Assembly: GCF_918697925.1 (NCBI RefSeq)
Contig: NZ_CAKKMF010000060.1
Span: forward strand, 1 to 32,559
Direction of reading: 5' to 3'
DNA length: 32,559 bases
Origin: Arthrobacter sp. Bi26
GTDB taxonomy: Bacteria; Actinomycetota; Actinomycetes; Actinomycetales; Micrococcaceae
In this document: positions 21,302 to 29,524 of the stretch, one piece after another
Layout of the letters: every line of letters begins with the position of its first letter
Position numbering within the stretch: position 1 is the first letter of the stretch
Translations under genes and position numbers: made by a program
Notes under the pieces: generated by a model
Told to the model about the DNA's origin: nothing
The model's input: the letters and a program-made list of their open reading frames with translations, nothing else
Database searches by the model: none

Positions 21302-22746
21302 GAGAGCACCACGTGGCGGTGTTCGATGCCCAACAGGGACGCGGCGGCCTTGATGTCGGCGGCCCGGTGGCCGATGCAGAGGGCCCAATGGTGGCCGATT
21401 CCGGTCTGGCTCCACTGGTCCACCCAGAGCCCGGGGTCCCCGCCGAAGTCCACCCGGGAGGTCGTGTTGCCGATCTGCAGGAGGGGCCCCGGGACAACTT
21501 CGCCTTCGGAGGTGACGAAGACGTAGCTTCCGTCCGGGTCCTGGCCGAGGCCGAAGGTGGTGACGGGGCCGTGGCGCACATCGAATTCGACCGAGACGCC
21601 CCAGCCGCGCTTGCCGTGGTAGATGCCGAGTCCGCGCAGGAGCGGGTCCTGGGCGGACACGGCCAGGTGGGCCGGGCCGTCGTGTCCCATTTCGACCACG
21701 TTGTCGAGGAAGTTCAGGGCCTGGATCTCGGTGAAGGATCCCCCGGCGCCGATCGCCTGGGCGGCCAGCATGGCAATGGAGGTCCGCAGTTCGAATTCGC
21801 CGGCCATCGGGATGCCCCGGGCGGTCAGGATGGAGGAGCCCAGGATCATCCCGGCGCCCAGCCGTTCGTGCTGTTCCCCGGCCAGTCCGCGGTGGTAGTA
21901 GGCCACGGAGTCGAGGTCGAAGTCCTGCACGAGGCGGTCCAGGCCCACCGAGACCTTCGCGCCCCACGCGAAGTCGTCGTCGTTCACGGAGTCATCGACA
22001 ACGAAAAGTTCGCGGGCGAGCCCGAGCCGTTCGGAGACCTCCGCGTCCGTCACGGCGTTGACCCGTTCGCGGAGGTCATCGAATTCGAGCACTTCGACGT
22101 GGGAGCCGAAGGTGGTCGAGACGGTGGTGAGGTCGCTGGCGACATCGAGCATGCCCGGATAGAGGTGGCCCATGAGCCCGTGCCGGGCACTGCGGAGCCG
22201 GGCGCGGACGCCGGCGGCGTGGACCCACTGCGTGATCCGCTCCCAGGCGGACTCCTGCTTGAGATGCCCGGAGACTGAGCGGAAGTCGATCCCGGCCCGG
22301 CGGAAGACGTTGGCGACCTCCGGCACCGGGCACTGGCCGCAGTAGGCCAGCCATTTGCCGGTGTCGAAGTTGGCGTGGTCCATCGCTTCGGTCGGCTGCA
22401 GGTCGATCACCAGGACGGGGGTCTTCGCCCGTTGCGCGATCGGCAGGACCATGGAGGAGGTTAGGTACGTGGTGAGGAAGATGACGATGAGGTCGCAGTC
22501 GGCGACGCGCATCTTTTCACCGGCCGTCGCGGCCTCCTGCGCGTCGGAGATGAAGCCGGTGTCGACGACTTCGGCGTCGAGTCCCTGGAAGCGGCCGGTG
22601 ACGTAGCGGACGGAGTCCTGCAGCTGCGGGAGCAGCTCCGGGAACTGGGGCCAGTAGGCGCCCAGCCCGCCGGAGACCAGCCCGATGCGGGTGGGGCGGC
22701 GCCGGTGCGGGTGCAGCAGCCGGTCTGCCGGTTGTTTCTGGTTCAT
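21298..22746 (-). CDS. L-fucose/L-arabinose-isomerase-like protein of unknown substrate
   Basis: This 482-residue protein belongs to the FucI/AraA-like isomerase superfamily. The N-terminal Rossmann-like part has RIGLVSGGLGAYWPQFPELL and VIFLTTYLTSSMVLPIAQRA, the middle has HLYPGMLDV and FGSHVEVLEF, and the C-terminus has GPLLQIGNTTSRVDF and GIGHHWALCIGH. True L-rhamnose isomerase is encoded two genes downstream, so this is a second isomerase-fold protein in the same operon. It might act on another deoxy or pentose sugar, or on a rhamnose-derived product. The start ATG at 22746 lies 192 bases past the binding-protein gene; the stop overlaps rhaM in ATGA. Confidence 0.8.
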   Translation of the reverse strand: MNQKQPADRLLHPHRRRPTRIGLVSGGLGAYWPQFPELLPQLQDSVRYVTGRFQGLDAEVVDTGFISDAQEAATAGEKMRVADCDLIVIFLTTYLTSSMVLPIAQRAKTPVLVIDLQPTEAMDHANFDTGKWLAYCGQCPVPEVANVFRRAGIDFRSVSGHLKQESAWERITQWVHAAGVRARLRSARHGLMGHLYPGMLDVASDLTTVSTTFGSHVEVLEFDDLRERVNAVTDAEVSERLGLARELFVVDDSVNDDDFAWGAKVSVGLDRLVQDFDLDSVAYYHRGLAGEQHERLGAGMILGSSILTARGIPMAGEFELRTSIAMLAAQAIGAGGSFTEIQALNFLDNVVEMGHDGPAHLAVSAQDPLLRGLGIYHGKRGWGVSVEFDVRHGPVTTFGLGQDPDGSYVFVTSEGEVVPGPLLQIGNTTSRVDFGGDPGLWVDQWSQTGIGHHWALCIGHRAADIKAAASLLGIEHRHVVLS

Positions 22747-22832
22747 GTAAGGGGCCTTCCGGCGTGAAAAGGGGTACCTGGGGCTCCGGAATGCGGGTTC
22801 CGGGCACGGCTGTGGAGAAGGGCGCCGTGGAC

Positions 22833-22914
22833 CCGGTGCTGCGGCACCGGTGAAGTGGAATGGTGTGGGTGGAAGGAACGAGATGCCGGGCGGGCTGTCG
22901 GCGGCCCGCCCGGC
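22833..22914 (-). promoter_or_regulatory. Two stable hairpins between the binding-protein gene and the catabolic genes
   Basis: A perfect 11-bp stem (22885-22895 with 22904-22914, arm GCCGGGCGGGC) lies about 25 bases past the binding-protein stop. A 7-bp stem follows (22833-22839 with 22844-22850). Neither has a T-run, so they are better placed to protect the upstream mRNA 3' end or partly attenuate than to end transcription fully. No operator-like site or promoter was found in this 192-base gap. Confidence 0.5.
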
Positions 22915-22938
22915 TGCTCGGGATGGGTCAGGGACGGA

Positions 22939-24006
22939 TCAGAAGTTGTACTTGTCGATGTTCTCGGCGTTGAAGACGGTCGGCGGGCCGACGATCACGA
23001 GGCCGCCCTTTTCGACTTTGCGTTCGCCAAGCTCGCCGGCGGTGAAGGTATCCCCTTCTTTGCCGGTGATCTTGCCGTCCGTGAGGGCCTTGCCGGCGAA
23101 CGCGGCAACATAGCCAAGCTGTGCCGGGTCCCAGAGAGCGAACTCCTTGACGGTTCCGTCCTTCACGAAGGGCCGCATTTCATTCGGCAGCCCCAGCCCG
23201 GTGAGGGCAACCTTGCCCTTGTAGGCGGACGTTGAGAGGTACCGGGCAGTGGCGGCGATGCCCACTGTGGTCGGAGAGATGATGCCCTTCAGGTTCGGGT
23301 GGGCCTGCATGAGGCCCTGGGCTTCCTGGAAGGACTTGGTGTCGTTGTCATCGCCGTAGACCTTGGCAACAAGCTTGATGTCCTTGTACGCGGGGTTGGA
23401 GGCCAGCTCCTCCTCCATGTACTTGATCCACTCGTTCTGGTTCGTGGCGTTGGCGGTGGCGGACAGGATGGCGATTTCGCCGCTGCCGCCGATCTGCTCG
23501 GAGATCAGCTTGGTCTGGATCAGGGCAACGTCCTTGGCGACGACCTGGCTGATGAAGACGTCGCGGCAGTCAGGGTTGGTGTCGGAGTCGAACGCGACGA
23601 TCTTGGCGCCGGCGGAGCGGGCTTCGCCGAGGGCCGTGCAGACGGCGTCGGGGTCATTTGCCGCGATCGTGATGACGTTCGTGCCGGCCTGCGTCTCGGC
23701 GTTGATGAAGGAAACCTGGCTGGAGGCGGAGGCTTCCAGCGGTCCGACCACCTGGGACGAGGCGAATCCGGCCTCGGTGGCGCCCTTCTTGCCGCCGCCC
23801 AGGACGACGTCGGTGTACGGGTTGTTCAGCTGCTTGGGGATGAAGGTGATCTTCTGGTCCCCTCCCCCTGCTGAGGGGCTGCTGGTATCGCTGGAGGATG
23901 CGGAGCCGCTGTTGCAGGCTGTCAGCGCCAGTGCGGCCACGGCGGTGATGGCCACCATGCTTCCCAGTCGGCCGGTCTGGCCCTTGTTCTTGCGGTTCAA
24001 CATCAT
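22939..24006 (-). CDS. rhaS: Rhamnose ABC transporter substrate-binding lipoprotein
   Basis: This 355-residue periplasmic-binding-protein family I (LacI/ribose-type) protein has a lipoprotein signal peptide: basic MMLNRKNKGQTGR, a hydrophobic core and lipobox LTAC with lipidated Cys31, then a Ser-rich linker. The mature part begins KITFIPKQLNNPYTDVVLGG and contains FDSDTNPDC and PTTVGIAATARYL, as in RhaS-type binding proteins. It would capture L-rhamnose outside the membrane for the adjacent importer. Tandem ATG codons at 24006 and 24003 follow AAGGGAAGA; either may be used. It lies last of the four transporter genes, 79 bases after the second permease. Confidence 0.92.
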   Translation of the reverse strand: MMLNRKNKGQTGRLGSMVAITAVAALALTACNSGSASSSDTSSPSAGGGDQKITFIPKQLNNPYTDVVLGGGKKGATEAGFASSQVVGPLEASASSQVSFINAETQAGTNVITIAANDPDAVCTALGEARSAGAKIVAFDSDTNPDCRDVFISQVVAKDVALIQTKLISEQIGGSGEIAILSATANATNQNEWIKYMEEELASNPAYKDIKLVAKVYGDDNDTKSFQEAQGLMQAHPNLKGIISPTTVGIAATARYLSTSAYKGKVALTGLGLPNEMRPFVKDGTVKEFALWDPAQLGYVAAFAGKALTDGKITGKEGDTFTAGELGERKVEKGGLVIVGPPTVFNAENIDKYNF

Positions 24007-24085
24007 TGTTCTTCCCTTTTCCTTCGTGCGGTAGGTGCGGCCGGCCCCAGGCGGGCACGGTTTCTGTGGTTCTCGTGCGCAGATT

Positions 24086-25168
24086 TCAGGTGGCCTTGCG
24101 GGTGAAACTTCGTCGTACGCGCCGGGTGTGGCGCCATTGCCGGATGGCGGAGCCGATGCTCGGCGCCACCACCGAGACGATCAGCAGCAGCCCGGTAACC
24201 GTGATGAGGACGACGTCGGACACCCGGGCCAGGCGCAGCGCATAGTTCAGCGTCCCGATCAGCAGGACCCCCGCGATCACGCCGGGAATGGAGCCTTTGC
24301 CGCCGAAGATCGACACGCCGCCGAGCAGGACAGCGGCGATGACAGCCAGTTCCAGGCCGGAGGCGTTGTCACTGCGGGCACTCGTGTAGCGCAGCGTCCA
24401 GTAGATGCCGGCGAGCGCAGAGACGGCGCCGGATCCGACGTACAGCCAGAACTTGCTGCGGGCCACGTTGATGCCGACGAAGCTGGCGGCTTCCTTGCTG
24501 TAGCCCATCGCATAGAGCCCCCGCCCGAACGGCGTGAAGTGCAGCAGCACGCCGAAGAAGACGACCACCACGACCACGCCGATCATCACCGTGGGGATCC
24601 CGGTGCCACCGATCTTGGAGGTGAAGAAGGCAGTCAGCGCCTTCGGGAAGTTGGCCACGGCGTTGTCGCCGATGATGACCAGTGCCAGGCCGCGGAACAA
24701 CGCCAGGGTGCCAATCGTGACCGCCAGGGACGGCAGTCCGAGGACCGCGATCAGGAAGCCGTTGAACATGCCGGCGGCAATTCCTGCCAGCAGGCTGATC
24801 GCCAGGACCAGCCAGATGTCCATCCCGCCGGCCCAGAGGACGCCCATCAAGGCGCTGGTCAGGCCGGCCGTGCTGGCCACGGACAGATCGATCTCGCCCG
24901 TGATGATGATCAGCGTCATCGGCATCGCAATCAGCAGGACCGGGATCACGTCCAGGAGCAGGAAGCCGGTGGTCACCGGCGAGGCGAAGCGCGGGATCGC
25001 GATGGCCGCGTAGATCAGGAAAGCAATCAGGGCGTAGATGGTGATGGCGTCACGGCCGGTAAGGATCCGTGCGGCGCCGGTCCGGCCCTTCGGTTCGCTG
25101 GCCAGCGGCTTGGTGTTGTCAGCCACGGGAGCCGGCGCCGTGCTGGTGGTGGACGTGGTTTCAGACAT
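24086..25168 (-). CDS. rhaQ: Rhamnose ABC transporter permease
   Basis: This 360-residue integral membrane protein has about nine hydrophobic segments after a polar ~45-residue N-terminus. The branched-sugar permease landmarks TGEIDLSVAST and GGVSIFGGKGSIPGVIAGVLLIGTL are present. It pairs with the other permease to form the channel of a CUT2-type sugar importer. The ATG at 25168 overlaps the previous permease by 8 bases. The P/Q naming of the two permeases follows the rhaSTPQ convention and is arbitrary here. Confidence 0.88.
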   Translation of the reverse strand: MSETTSTTSTAPAPVADNTKPLASEPKGRTGAARILTGRDAITIYALIAFLIYAAIAIPRFASPVTTGFLLLDVIPVLLIAMPMTLIIITGEIDLSVASTAGLTSALMGVLWAGGMDIWLVLAISLLAGIAAGMFNGFLIAVLGLPSLAVTIGTLALFRGLALVIIGDNAVANFPKALTAFFTSKIGGTGIPTVMIGVVVVVVFFGVLLHFTPFGRGLYAMGYSKEAASFVGINVARSKFWLYVGSGAVSALAGIYWTLRYTSARSDNASGLELAVIAAVLLGGVSIFGGKGSIPGVIAGVLLIGTLNYALRLARVSDVVLITVTGLLLIVSVVAPSIGSAIRQWRHTRRVRRSFTRKAT

Positions 25169-26207
25169 TGCGAGCCTCGCTAATCCGCAGTTTCTTGGCT
25201 GTGCGCAGGCTGGCCACGCGGTCGATGATGATGGCGGTGAGGATCAGCACGCCGACGATCGCCTGCTGCCAGAATTTGTCCACCCTGAGGGCGGTCAGGG
25301 AGCTGGTGATGGTGGTCAGGAGCACGGCGCCGAGGGCGGCCCCGGTCACCGATCCGCTGCCGCCGAAGATGGCCACGCCACCGACGACGGCGGCCGCCAC
25401 CACGGTCAGTTCCATGCCGGTGCCGGTGGTCGCGCCGACCGAGTTGAAGCGGCTGGCGTAGAGCACGCCGGCCAGGCCGGCGAGCGCCCCGTTGGCCAGG
25501 AAGGCCAGGAACACGCGCTTGGAGACCTTGATGCCGAAGGCTGTCGCCGCGTCCGGGTCCGAGCCGATGGCGTACAGGTCACGGCCCGGGCGGGTGCCGG
25601 ACATGTAGACGGCCACGGCGATCACGACGACGATGGCCAGCAGCGTGATGACGGGGAACCCCAGAAAGGTGTTCACCGAGAGTGCGCCGAACTCCTCCGG
25701 ACGATCGCCCGCGAAGAACTGCTTGCCGCCGGCCCAGGCGTTGTTCAGGCCGCGGTACACGTAGAGCGTCCCGAGCGTGATGACCAGGGCGGGGACTTTG
25801 GCCAGGGTCACCAGGGCGCCGTTGAAGGCGCCGAGCAACGCCCCGAAGGCCATACCGATGGCAAACACTGCGATGATCGGAACGCCGGGCACGGCCGAGA
25901 AAATGGAGCCGGTGCCGAAGGCGACCAGCCCCAGCATGGAGCCGACGGAGAGGTCGATGTTCCGGGTGATGATCAGCAGGGTCTGCCCTACCGCCAGAAT
26001 CATGATGATCGTGGCGTTGAGCAGCAGGTCCTTCACGCCTTGGGCGGTGAGGAACAGCGGGTTGATCAGGTAGGTGACGAGTACCAGCAGTGCCAGCGCG
26101 ATCAGCACGGGGAGTTCGCGCATCCGCAGCACCGCAGCGACGGCGCCTCGGGCGCCGGCGGCGGGCGCCGTCGTCGTTGCGTTCTTGTGGTCCAGAGCTG
26201 AGCTCAC
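25161..26207 (-). CDS. rhaP: Rhamnose ABC transporter permease
   Basis: This 348-residue CUT2-type permease has about nine membrane segments and the conserved TRNIDLSVGSMLGL and GGVAIFGGSGSVTGAALGAVLL blocks. Its sequence is paralogous to the following permease. The start is GTG at 26207, supported by AGGAGG about 7 bases upstream and by a GTGA overlap with the ATPase stop. The longer same-frame ORF to 26573 is antisense noise within the ATPase gene. Confidence 0.9.
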   Translation of the reverse strand: MSSALDHKNATTTAPAAGARGAVAAVLRMRELPVLIALALLVLVTYLINPLFLTAQGVKDLLLNATIIMILAVGQTLLIITRNIDLSVGSMLGLVAFGTGSIFSAVPGVPIIAVFAIGMAFGALLGAFNGALVTLAKVPALVITLGTLYVYRGLNNAWAGGKQFFAGDRPEEFGALSVNTFLGFPVITLLAIVVVIAVAVYMSGTRPGRDLYAIGSDPDAATAFGIKVSKRVFLAFLANGALAGLAGVLYASRFNSVGATTGTGMELTVVAAAVVGGVAIFGGSGSVTGAALGAVLLTTITSSLTALRVDKFWQQAIVGVLILTAIIIDRVASLRTAKKLRISEARNV

Positions 26208-27748
26208 AGGGTTCCTCCTGCGGAAGATGTGGCGGCGTGCATGACCGATTCGGGGTTCGCATCGGCACGGTCGAGTTCGGCGGTGATCCGGCCTTCGCGC
26301 ATGACCAGGACGCGGTCCGCCATGCCGAGGACCTCGGGCAGTTCGGAGGAGATCATCAGGATCGCGATCCCGCGCCCGGCGAGGTCCGAAATGAGCCGGT
26401 GCACCTCGCTCTTGGTGCCGACGTCGATGCCGCGGGTGGGCTCGTCGATGATCAGCAGCCGCGGGTCCGTGGCCAGCCACTTTGCGAGCACCACCTTTTG
26501 CTGGTTGCCGCCGGAGAGCGTGGAGACGGCGTACTCCTGCGAGCCGGTCTTCACCTGGAGCCGTTTGCTCCACTCCTGGGCGGCGCGCCGCTCGGCGGCA
26601 CCGTTGATCAGCCCCGCCGTCGTGTATTTGTTGCGCAGCGTGAGCGTGACATTCCGGGCCACGGACAGGTCCATCACGAGGCCCTGCTTGCGGCGGTCCT
26701 CCGGGACGAAGCCCATGCCGGCAGTGATGGCCGCCTGGGCATTGCGGGGCCTGAGCTTGCGCCCGTCGAAGGTGATGGCGCCGGCGTCATAGGGATCGAT
26801 TCCGAACACGGCACGGGCCACCTCGGTGCGGCCGGCGCCCACGAGGCCGGCCAGCGCAACGATTTCCCCGGCGCGGACCTCGAAGCTGATATCGCGGAAC
26901 ACTCCTGCGCGGCTGAGCCCGTCCACTTTCAGGACGACATCGCCGATCTCGGCAGGGGCTTTGGGGAACAGGGCGCCGATGTCACGGCCCACCATCTCGC
27001 GAACGATCCGCTCCACGGTGACGTCTGCTGTCCGGTGGGTGGAGATGTACCGGCCGTCCCGCATGACGGTGATGCGGTCGCAGAGGTCAAAGACCTCATC
27101 GAAACGGTGCGAAATGAAGAGGATGCCGGTCCCGCGGTCCCGGAGGCTCCGGGCCACGGCAAACAGCCGCTCCACCTCGACGCCGCTGAGGGCTGCGGTG
27201 GGCTCGTCCATCACCAGGACTTTGGCGTCCAGCGAAATGGCCTTGGCGATTTCAATGATCTGCTGGTCCGCGATGGACAAGCCCTCGGCGATGCGGGTCG
27301 GGTCGATGGGAACGCCAAGGCGTTCGAACAGCTTGTGCGCTTCCCTGACCATCGTCGCCTTGCTGATGAGCCCGAAGCGGCCCTTGGGCTGGCGGCCAAC
27401 GAAGATGTTCTCTGCGACACTCAGGTCCGGAAAGAGTGTGGGCTCCTGGTAGATGACGGAAATTCCGGCGTCCTTGCTCTCGGCTACATTGCGGAACTGG
27501 ACGCTCTGGCCCGCCACCTGGAAGTCGCCGGAATCGGGATGGTGCAGGCCGGCGAGGATTTTCACCAGCGTGGACTTGCCGGCGCCGTTCTCCCCGACCA
27601 GCGCGTGGATTTCGCCAGCCTCGATGTTGATGGTTCCATCGGCCAGGGCGACCACCGGGCCAAAGGTCTTGGCTGCGTGTGAGAGCGAGAGAACCGGAAC
27701 CGGTTCCCCCTCGGAGGGGCCGGACCGGGAACTGTATGTCTGCTGCAT
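26204..27748 (-). CDS. rhaT: Rhamnose ABC transporter ATPase (double nucleotide-binding domain)
   Basis: This 514-residue protein has two fused ABC ATPase domains, as in RbsA and RhaT. Domain 1 has Walker A GENGAGKST (residues 52-60), signature LSIADQQ and Walker B VLVMDEPTAAL. Domain 2 has the usual degenerate Walker A GLVGAGRTE, signature LSGGNQQK and Walker B LLIIDEPTRGID. It powers uptake of the sugar bound by RhaS. The start ATG at 27748 is the first after the promoter, with AAAGGTG upstream; an ATG at 27802 would begin beside the operator. It is first in the operon. Confidence 0.92.
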   Translation of the reverse strand: MQQTYSSRSGPSEGEPVPVLSLSHAAKTFGPVVALADGTINIEAGEIHALVGENGAGKSTLVKILAGLHHPDSGDFQVAGQSVQFRNVAESKDAGISVIYQEPTLFPDLSVAENIFVGRQPKGRFGLISKATMVREAHKLFERLGVPIDPTRIAEGLSIADQQIIEIAKAISLDAKVLVMDEPTAALSGVEVERLFAVARSLRDRGTGILFISHRFDEVFDLCDRITVMRDGRYISTHRTADVTVERIVREMVGRDIGALFPKAPAEIGDVVLKVDGLSRAGVFRDISFEVRAGEIVALAGLVGAGRTEVARAVFGIDPYDAGAITFDGRKLRPRNAQAAITAGMGFVPEDRRKQGLVMDLSVARNVTLTLRNKYTTAGLINGAAERRAAQEWSKRLQVKTGSQEYAVSTLSGGNQQKVVLAKWLATDPRLLIIDEPTRGIDVGTKSEVHRLISDLAGRGIAILMISSELPEVLGMADRVLVMREGRITAELDRADANPESVMHAATSSAGGTL

Positions 27749-27802
27749 AAAATTAACCGCACCTTTGGGGCTTAGTGAGCACTGCCTTGTTGAACACAGC
27801 AA

Positions 27803-27814
27803 TGAATCGTTTCA
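27803..27814. promoter_or_regulatory. LacI-type operator candidate O1
   Basis: TGAATCGTTTCA is a near-palindrome with central CG. It differs from O2 at one base. It lies about 12-23 bases downstream of the predicted start of the rha operon, where a repressor would block transcription. Confidence 0.6.
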
Positions 27815-27832
27815 TAACCAGCTGTGATTTGA

Positions 27833-27861
27833 ATCATAGGGTCTTCAAATGGACACGTCAA
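27833..27861 (-). promoter_or_regulatory. Promoter of the rha-lut operon
   Basis: On the minus strand TTGACG (27861-27856) and TATGAT (27838-27833) are separated by exactly 17 bases, a strong sigma-70-type arrangement. The predicted start is near 27826, giving a leader of about 78 bases. Confidence 0.7.
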
Positions 27862-27889
27862 CTGCTGTCAACCATCCGTGACGCAGCTT

Positions 27890-27903
27890 TTGATTCGTTT
27901 CAA
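27890..27903. promoter_or_regulatory. LacI-type operator candidate O2
   Basis: TTGATTCGTTTCAA is palindromic in its outer bases with central CG. It lies 88 bases centre to centre from O1, upstream of the regulator gene's likely promoter, so the regulator could control both directions. Confidence 0.6.
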
Positions 27904-27911
27904 TGAAAGGG

Positions 27912-27939
27912 TTCAAAGTAGACCCCGGACAGGTATCCT
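27912..27939 (+). promoter_or_regulatory. Possible promoter of the LacI-type regulator gene
   Basis: TTCAAA (27912-27917) and TATCCT (27934-27939) are separated by 16 bases. The match is modest. Confidence 0.35.
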
Positions 27940-28009
27940 GAAGTGAGTATTTTGCGTATGCGCCGCCTAGCCCCAAGGGCTGCGGCGTCCACCTTCAGGA
28001 GCACAGGAA

Positions 28010-29020
28010 ATGGTTTCAGCGAGCGTCAAGGACGTCGCGGCCCTGGCCGGCGTCTCGGTCGGGACGGTCTCCAATGTGCTGAACCGGCCGGAGAAGGTCT
28101 CTGCCGAAGTCACCGGCAGGGTCCAGTCCGCCATCGACAAGCTCGGCTTCGTCCGCAACGACGCCGCGCGCCAGTTGCGCGCCGGCATGAGCCACAGCAT
28201 CGGCCTGGTGGTCCTAGACGCCGCAAACCCCTTCTTCACGGATCTGGCCAGGGGTGCAGAGGACCGTGCCACCGCGGAGAATTTAACGGTCCTCGTCGGA
28301 AATAGCAATGAGGATGAGGGCCGGGAATCCGCCTATCTGGATCTTTTCGAGCAGCAGCGCGTGCGGGGCGTACTGCTGTCCCCGGTAGGAAATGTGATCC
28401 CCCGGCTGGAGCAGCTCCGGCGCCGGGGCATCCCGACGGTGCTCGTGGACCGGCAGACAGAGAACCTGAGCTTCTCCTCGGTGGCCGTGGATGACCTGGC
28501 GGGCGGGGAGATGGCTGCAGCCCACCTGTTGTCGCTGGGCCGGCGGCGGATCGCGTTTGTTGGCGGCCCGGCAAGCATCCGGCAGGTGGCGGACCGTTTG
28601 GCAGGGGCCCGGAAGGCCGTCGACGCCGTTGCGGGTGCAGCCCTCGAGGTCATCGCGACGGAATCCCTGACCGTGCTTTCGGGAAGGGCAGCCGGCGAGT
28701 CCATCCGGTCCCGGCCCGAAGCCGAACGCCCGGATGCGATCTTTGCAGCCAACGACCTGCTGGCCATAGGTGTCCTCCAGGGCCTGATGCTCATGGGCGG
28801 CGTCAACGTGCCGCAAGAGATCGCCCTGATCGGCTACGACGACATTGAGTTCGCCGCCGCCGCCGTCGTACCCCTGTCCTCCATCCGGCAGCCCAGCGCC
28901 CTCATCGGCTCCACCGCACTGGAATTGCTGCTCCGGGAAGCGGCAGCCGAGGACGGATTTGCACCCACCCAGGTGGTCTTTCCGCCCGAACTGATAGTGA
29001 GGGCATCCACGCAGGGCTGA
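28010..29020 (+). CDS. LacI-family transcriptional regulator, probable rhamnose repressor
   Basis: This 336-residue protein has an N-terminal helix-turn-helix (VKDVAALAGVSVGTVSNVLN), a hinge helix around NDAARQLRAGMSHSIGLVV, and a periplasmic-binding-like effector domain (NPFFTDLARGAED, FVGGPASIRQVADR, FAANDLLAIGVLQGL, IGYDDIEFA). The family represses adjacent sugar genes until the sugar or a phosphorylated intermediate binds. Divergent orientation to the rha-lut operon and two LacI-type palindromes between them make it the likely local regulator; the effector is inferred to be rhamnose or a pathway intermediate. The ATG at 28010 has AGGAGCACAGGA upstream. Confidence 0.88.
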   Translation: MVSASVKDVAALAGVSVGTVSNVLNRPEKVSAEVTGRVQSAIDKLGFVRNDAARQLRAGMSHSIGLVVLDAANPFFTDLARGAEDRATAENLTVLVGNSNEDEGRESAYLDLFEQQRVRGVLLSPVGNVIPRLEQLRRRGIPTVLVDRQTENLSFSSVAVDDLAGGEMAAAHLLSLGRRRIAFVGGPASIRQVADRLAGARKAVDAVAGAALEVIATESLTVLSGRAAGESIRSRPEAERPDAIFAANDLLAIGVLQGLMLMGGVNVPQEIALIGYDDIEFAAAAVVPLSSIRQPSALIGSTALELLLREAAAEDGFAPTQVVFPPELIVRASTQG

Positions 29021-29032
29021 CAGGAGGCCCCG

Positions 29033-29212
29033 ATGGGCAGCGCAGACTATGAGTTCCGGCGCCACCACCGCCACATTTGCCGATCTGACCGCCACTTGGC
29101 TGAGCCGGCACCCAACCCGCACTCCCGCAGCCCGCAGGGACCCACACCGGAGCGCCTCGCGTCTAGACGCCTGCACAACAGAACGAGAGGGCCTCATACA
29201 TTTGACCATTGA
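29033..29212 (+). CDS. Doubtful 59-residue ORF behind the regulator
   Basis: ATG 29033 has an excellent AGGAGG 5 bases upstream, 12 bases after the regulator stop. The encoded peptide is rich in His, Arg and Pro, which looks more like a wrong frame than a protein. A competing frame from ATG 29049 to 29282 reads SSGATTATFADLTATWLSRH and looks more protein-like at first, but lacks a ribosome binding site. One of the two, or neither, may be translated. No other feature is seen in 29021-29278. Confidence 0.25.
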   Translation: MGSADYEFRRHHRHICRSDRHLAEPAPNPHSRSPQGPTPERLASRRLHNRTRGPHTFDH

Positions 29213-29278
29213 GACGGGGGCCATTTCACGGTTAGCTGGATCACATCCTCGCTTGCCCGTAACCGTTCAGGACTCCTC

Positions 29279-29524
29279 ATGACATTGCAGAATAACCGGC
29301 CCTCGGGCCGCGCCACGGAATGGGACGACGTCGAGATCGGCGACGCCGTCCACCTCCGCCGGGGCGGCCGCCTCGAGCACGCGGGCCGTGTAGACAACCG
29401 CACCGCCGACGGCGCCGTCGTGTGGGTGGTGTCCAAGGCCGGGCACCGGAAGCTGTTCCACGTCGCCGACGGCTTCGAACTGAGCGTGGCAGATCCCGAA
29501 GGGGCCCGCCATGCTGACAACTGA
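29279..29524 (+). CDS. Uncharacterised small protein (81 residues)
   Basis: The product is polar and mostly beta-strand-like: EWDDVEIGDAVHLRRGG, then GRVDNRTADGAVVWVV and KLFHVADGFELSV. This suggests a small SH3-like barrel, but no family is assigned. AGGA lies 6 bases before ATG 29279, within the preceding AGGACTCCTC. The next small ORF starts inside its last codons, so the two are probably cotranslated. It has no membrane segment or signal peptide. Confidence 0.55.
   Translation: MTLQNNRPSGRATEWDDVEIGDAVHLRRGGRLEHAGRVDNRTADGAVVWVVSKAGHRKLFHVADGFELSVADPEGARHADN

Noticed and set aside
22747..22938. Riboswitch or second regulator-controlled promoter before the isomerase-like gene
   Set aside because: Only two simple stems are present; no LacI-type palindrome and no convincing -35/-10 pair.
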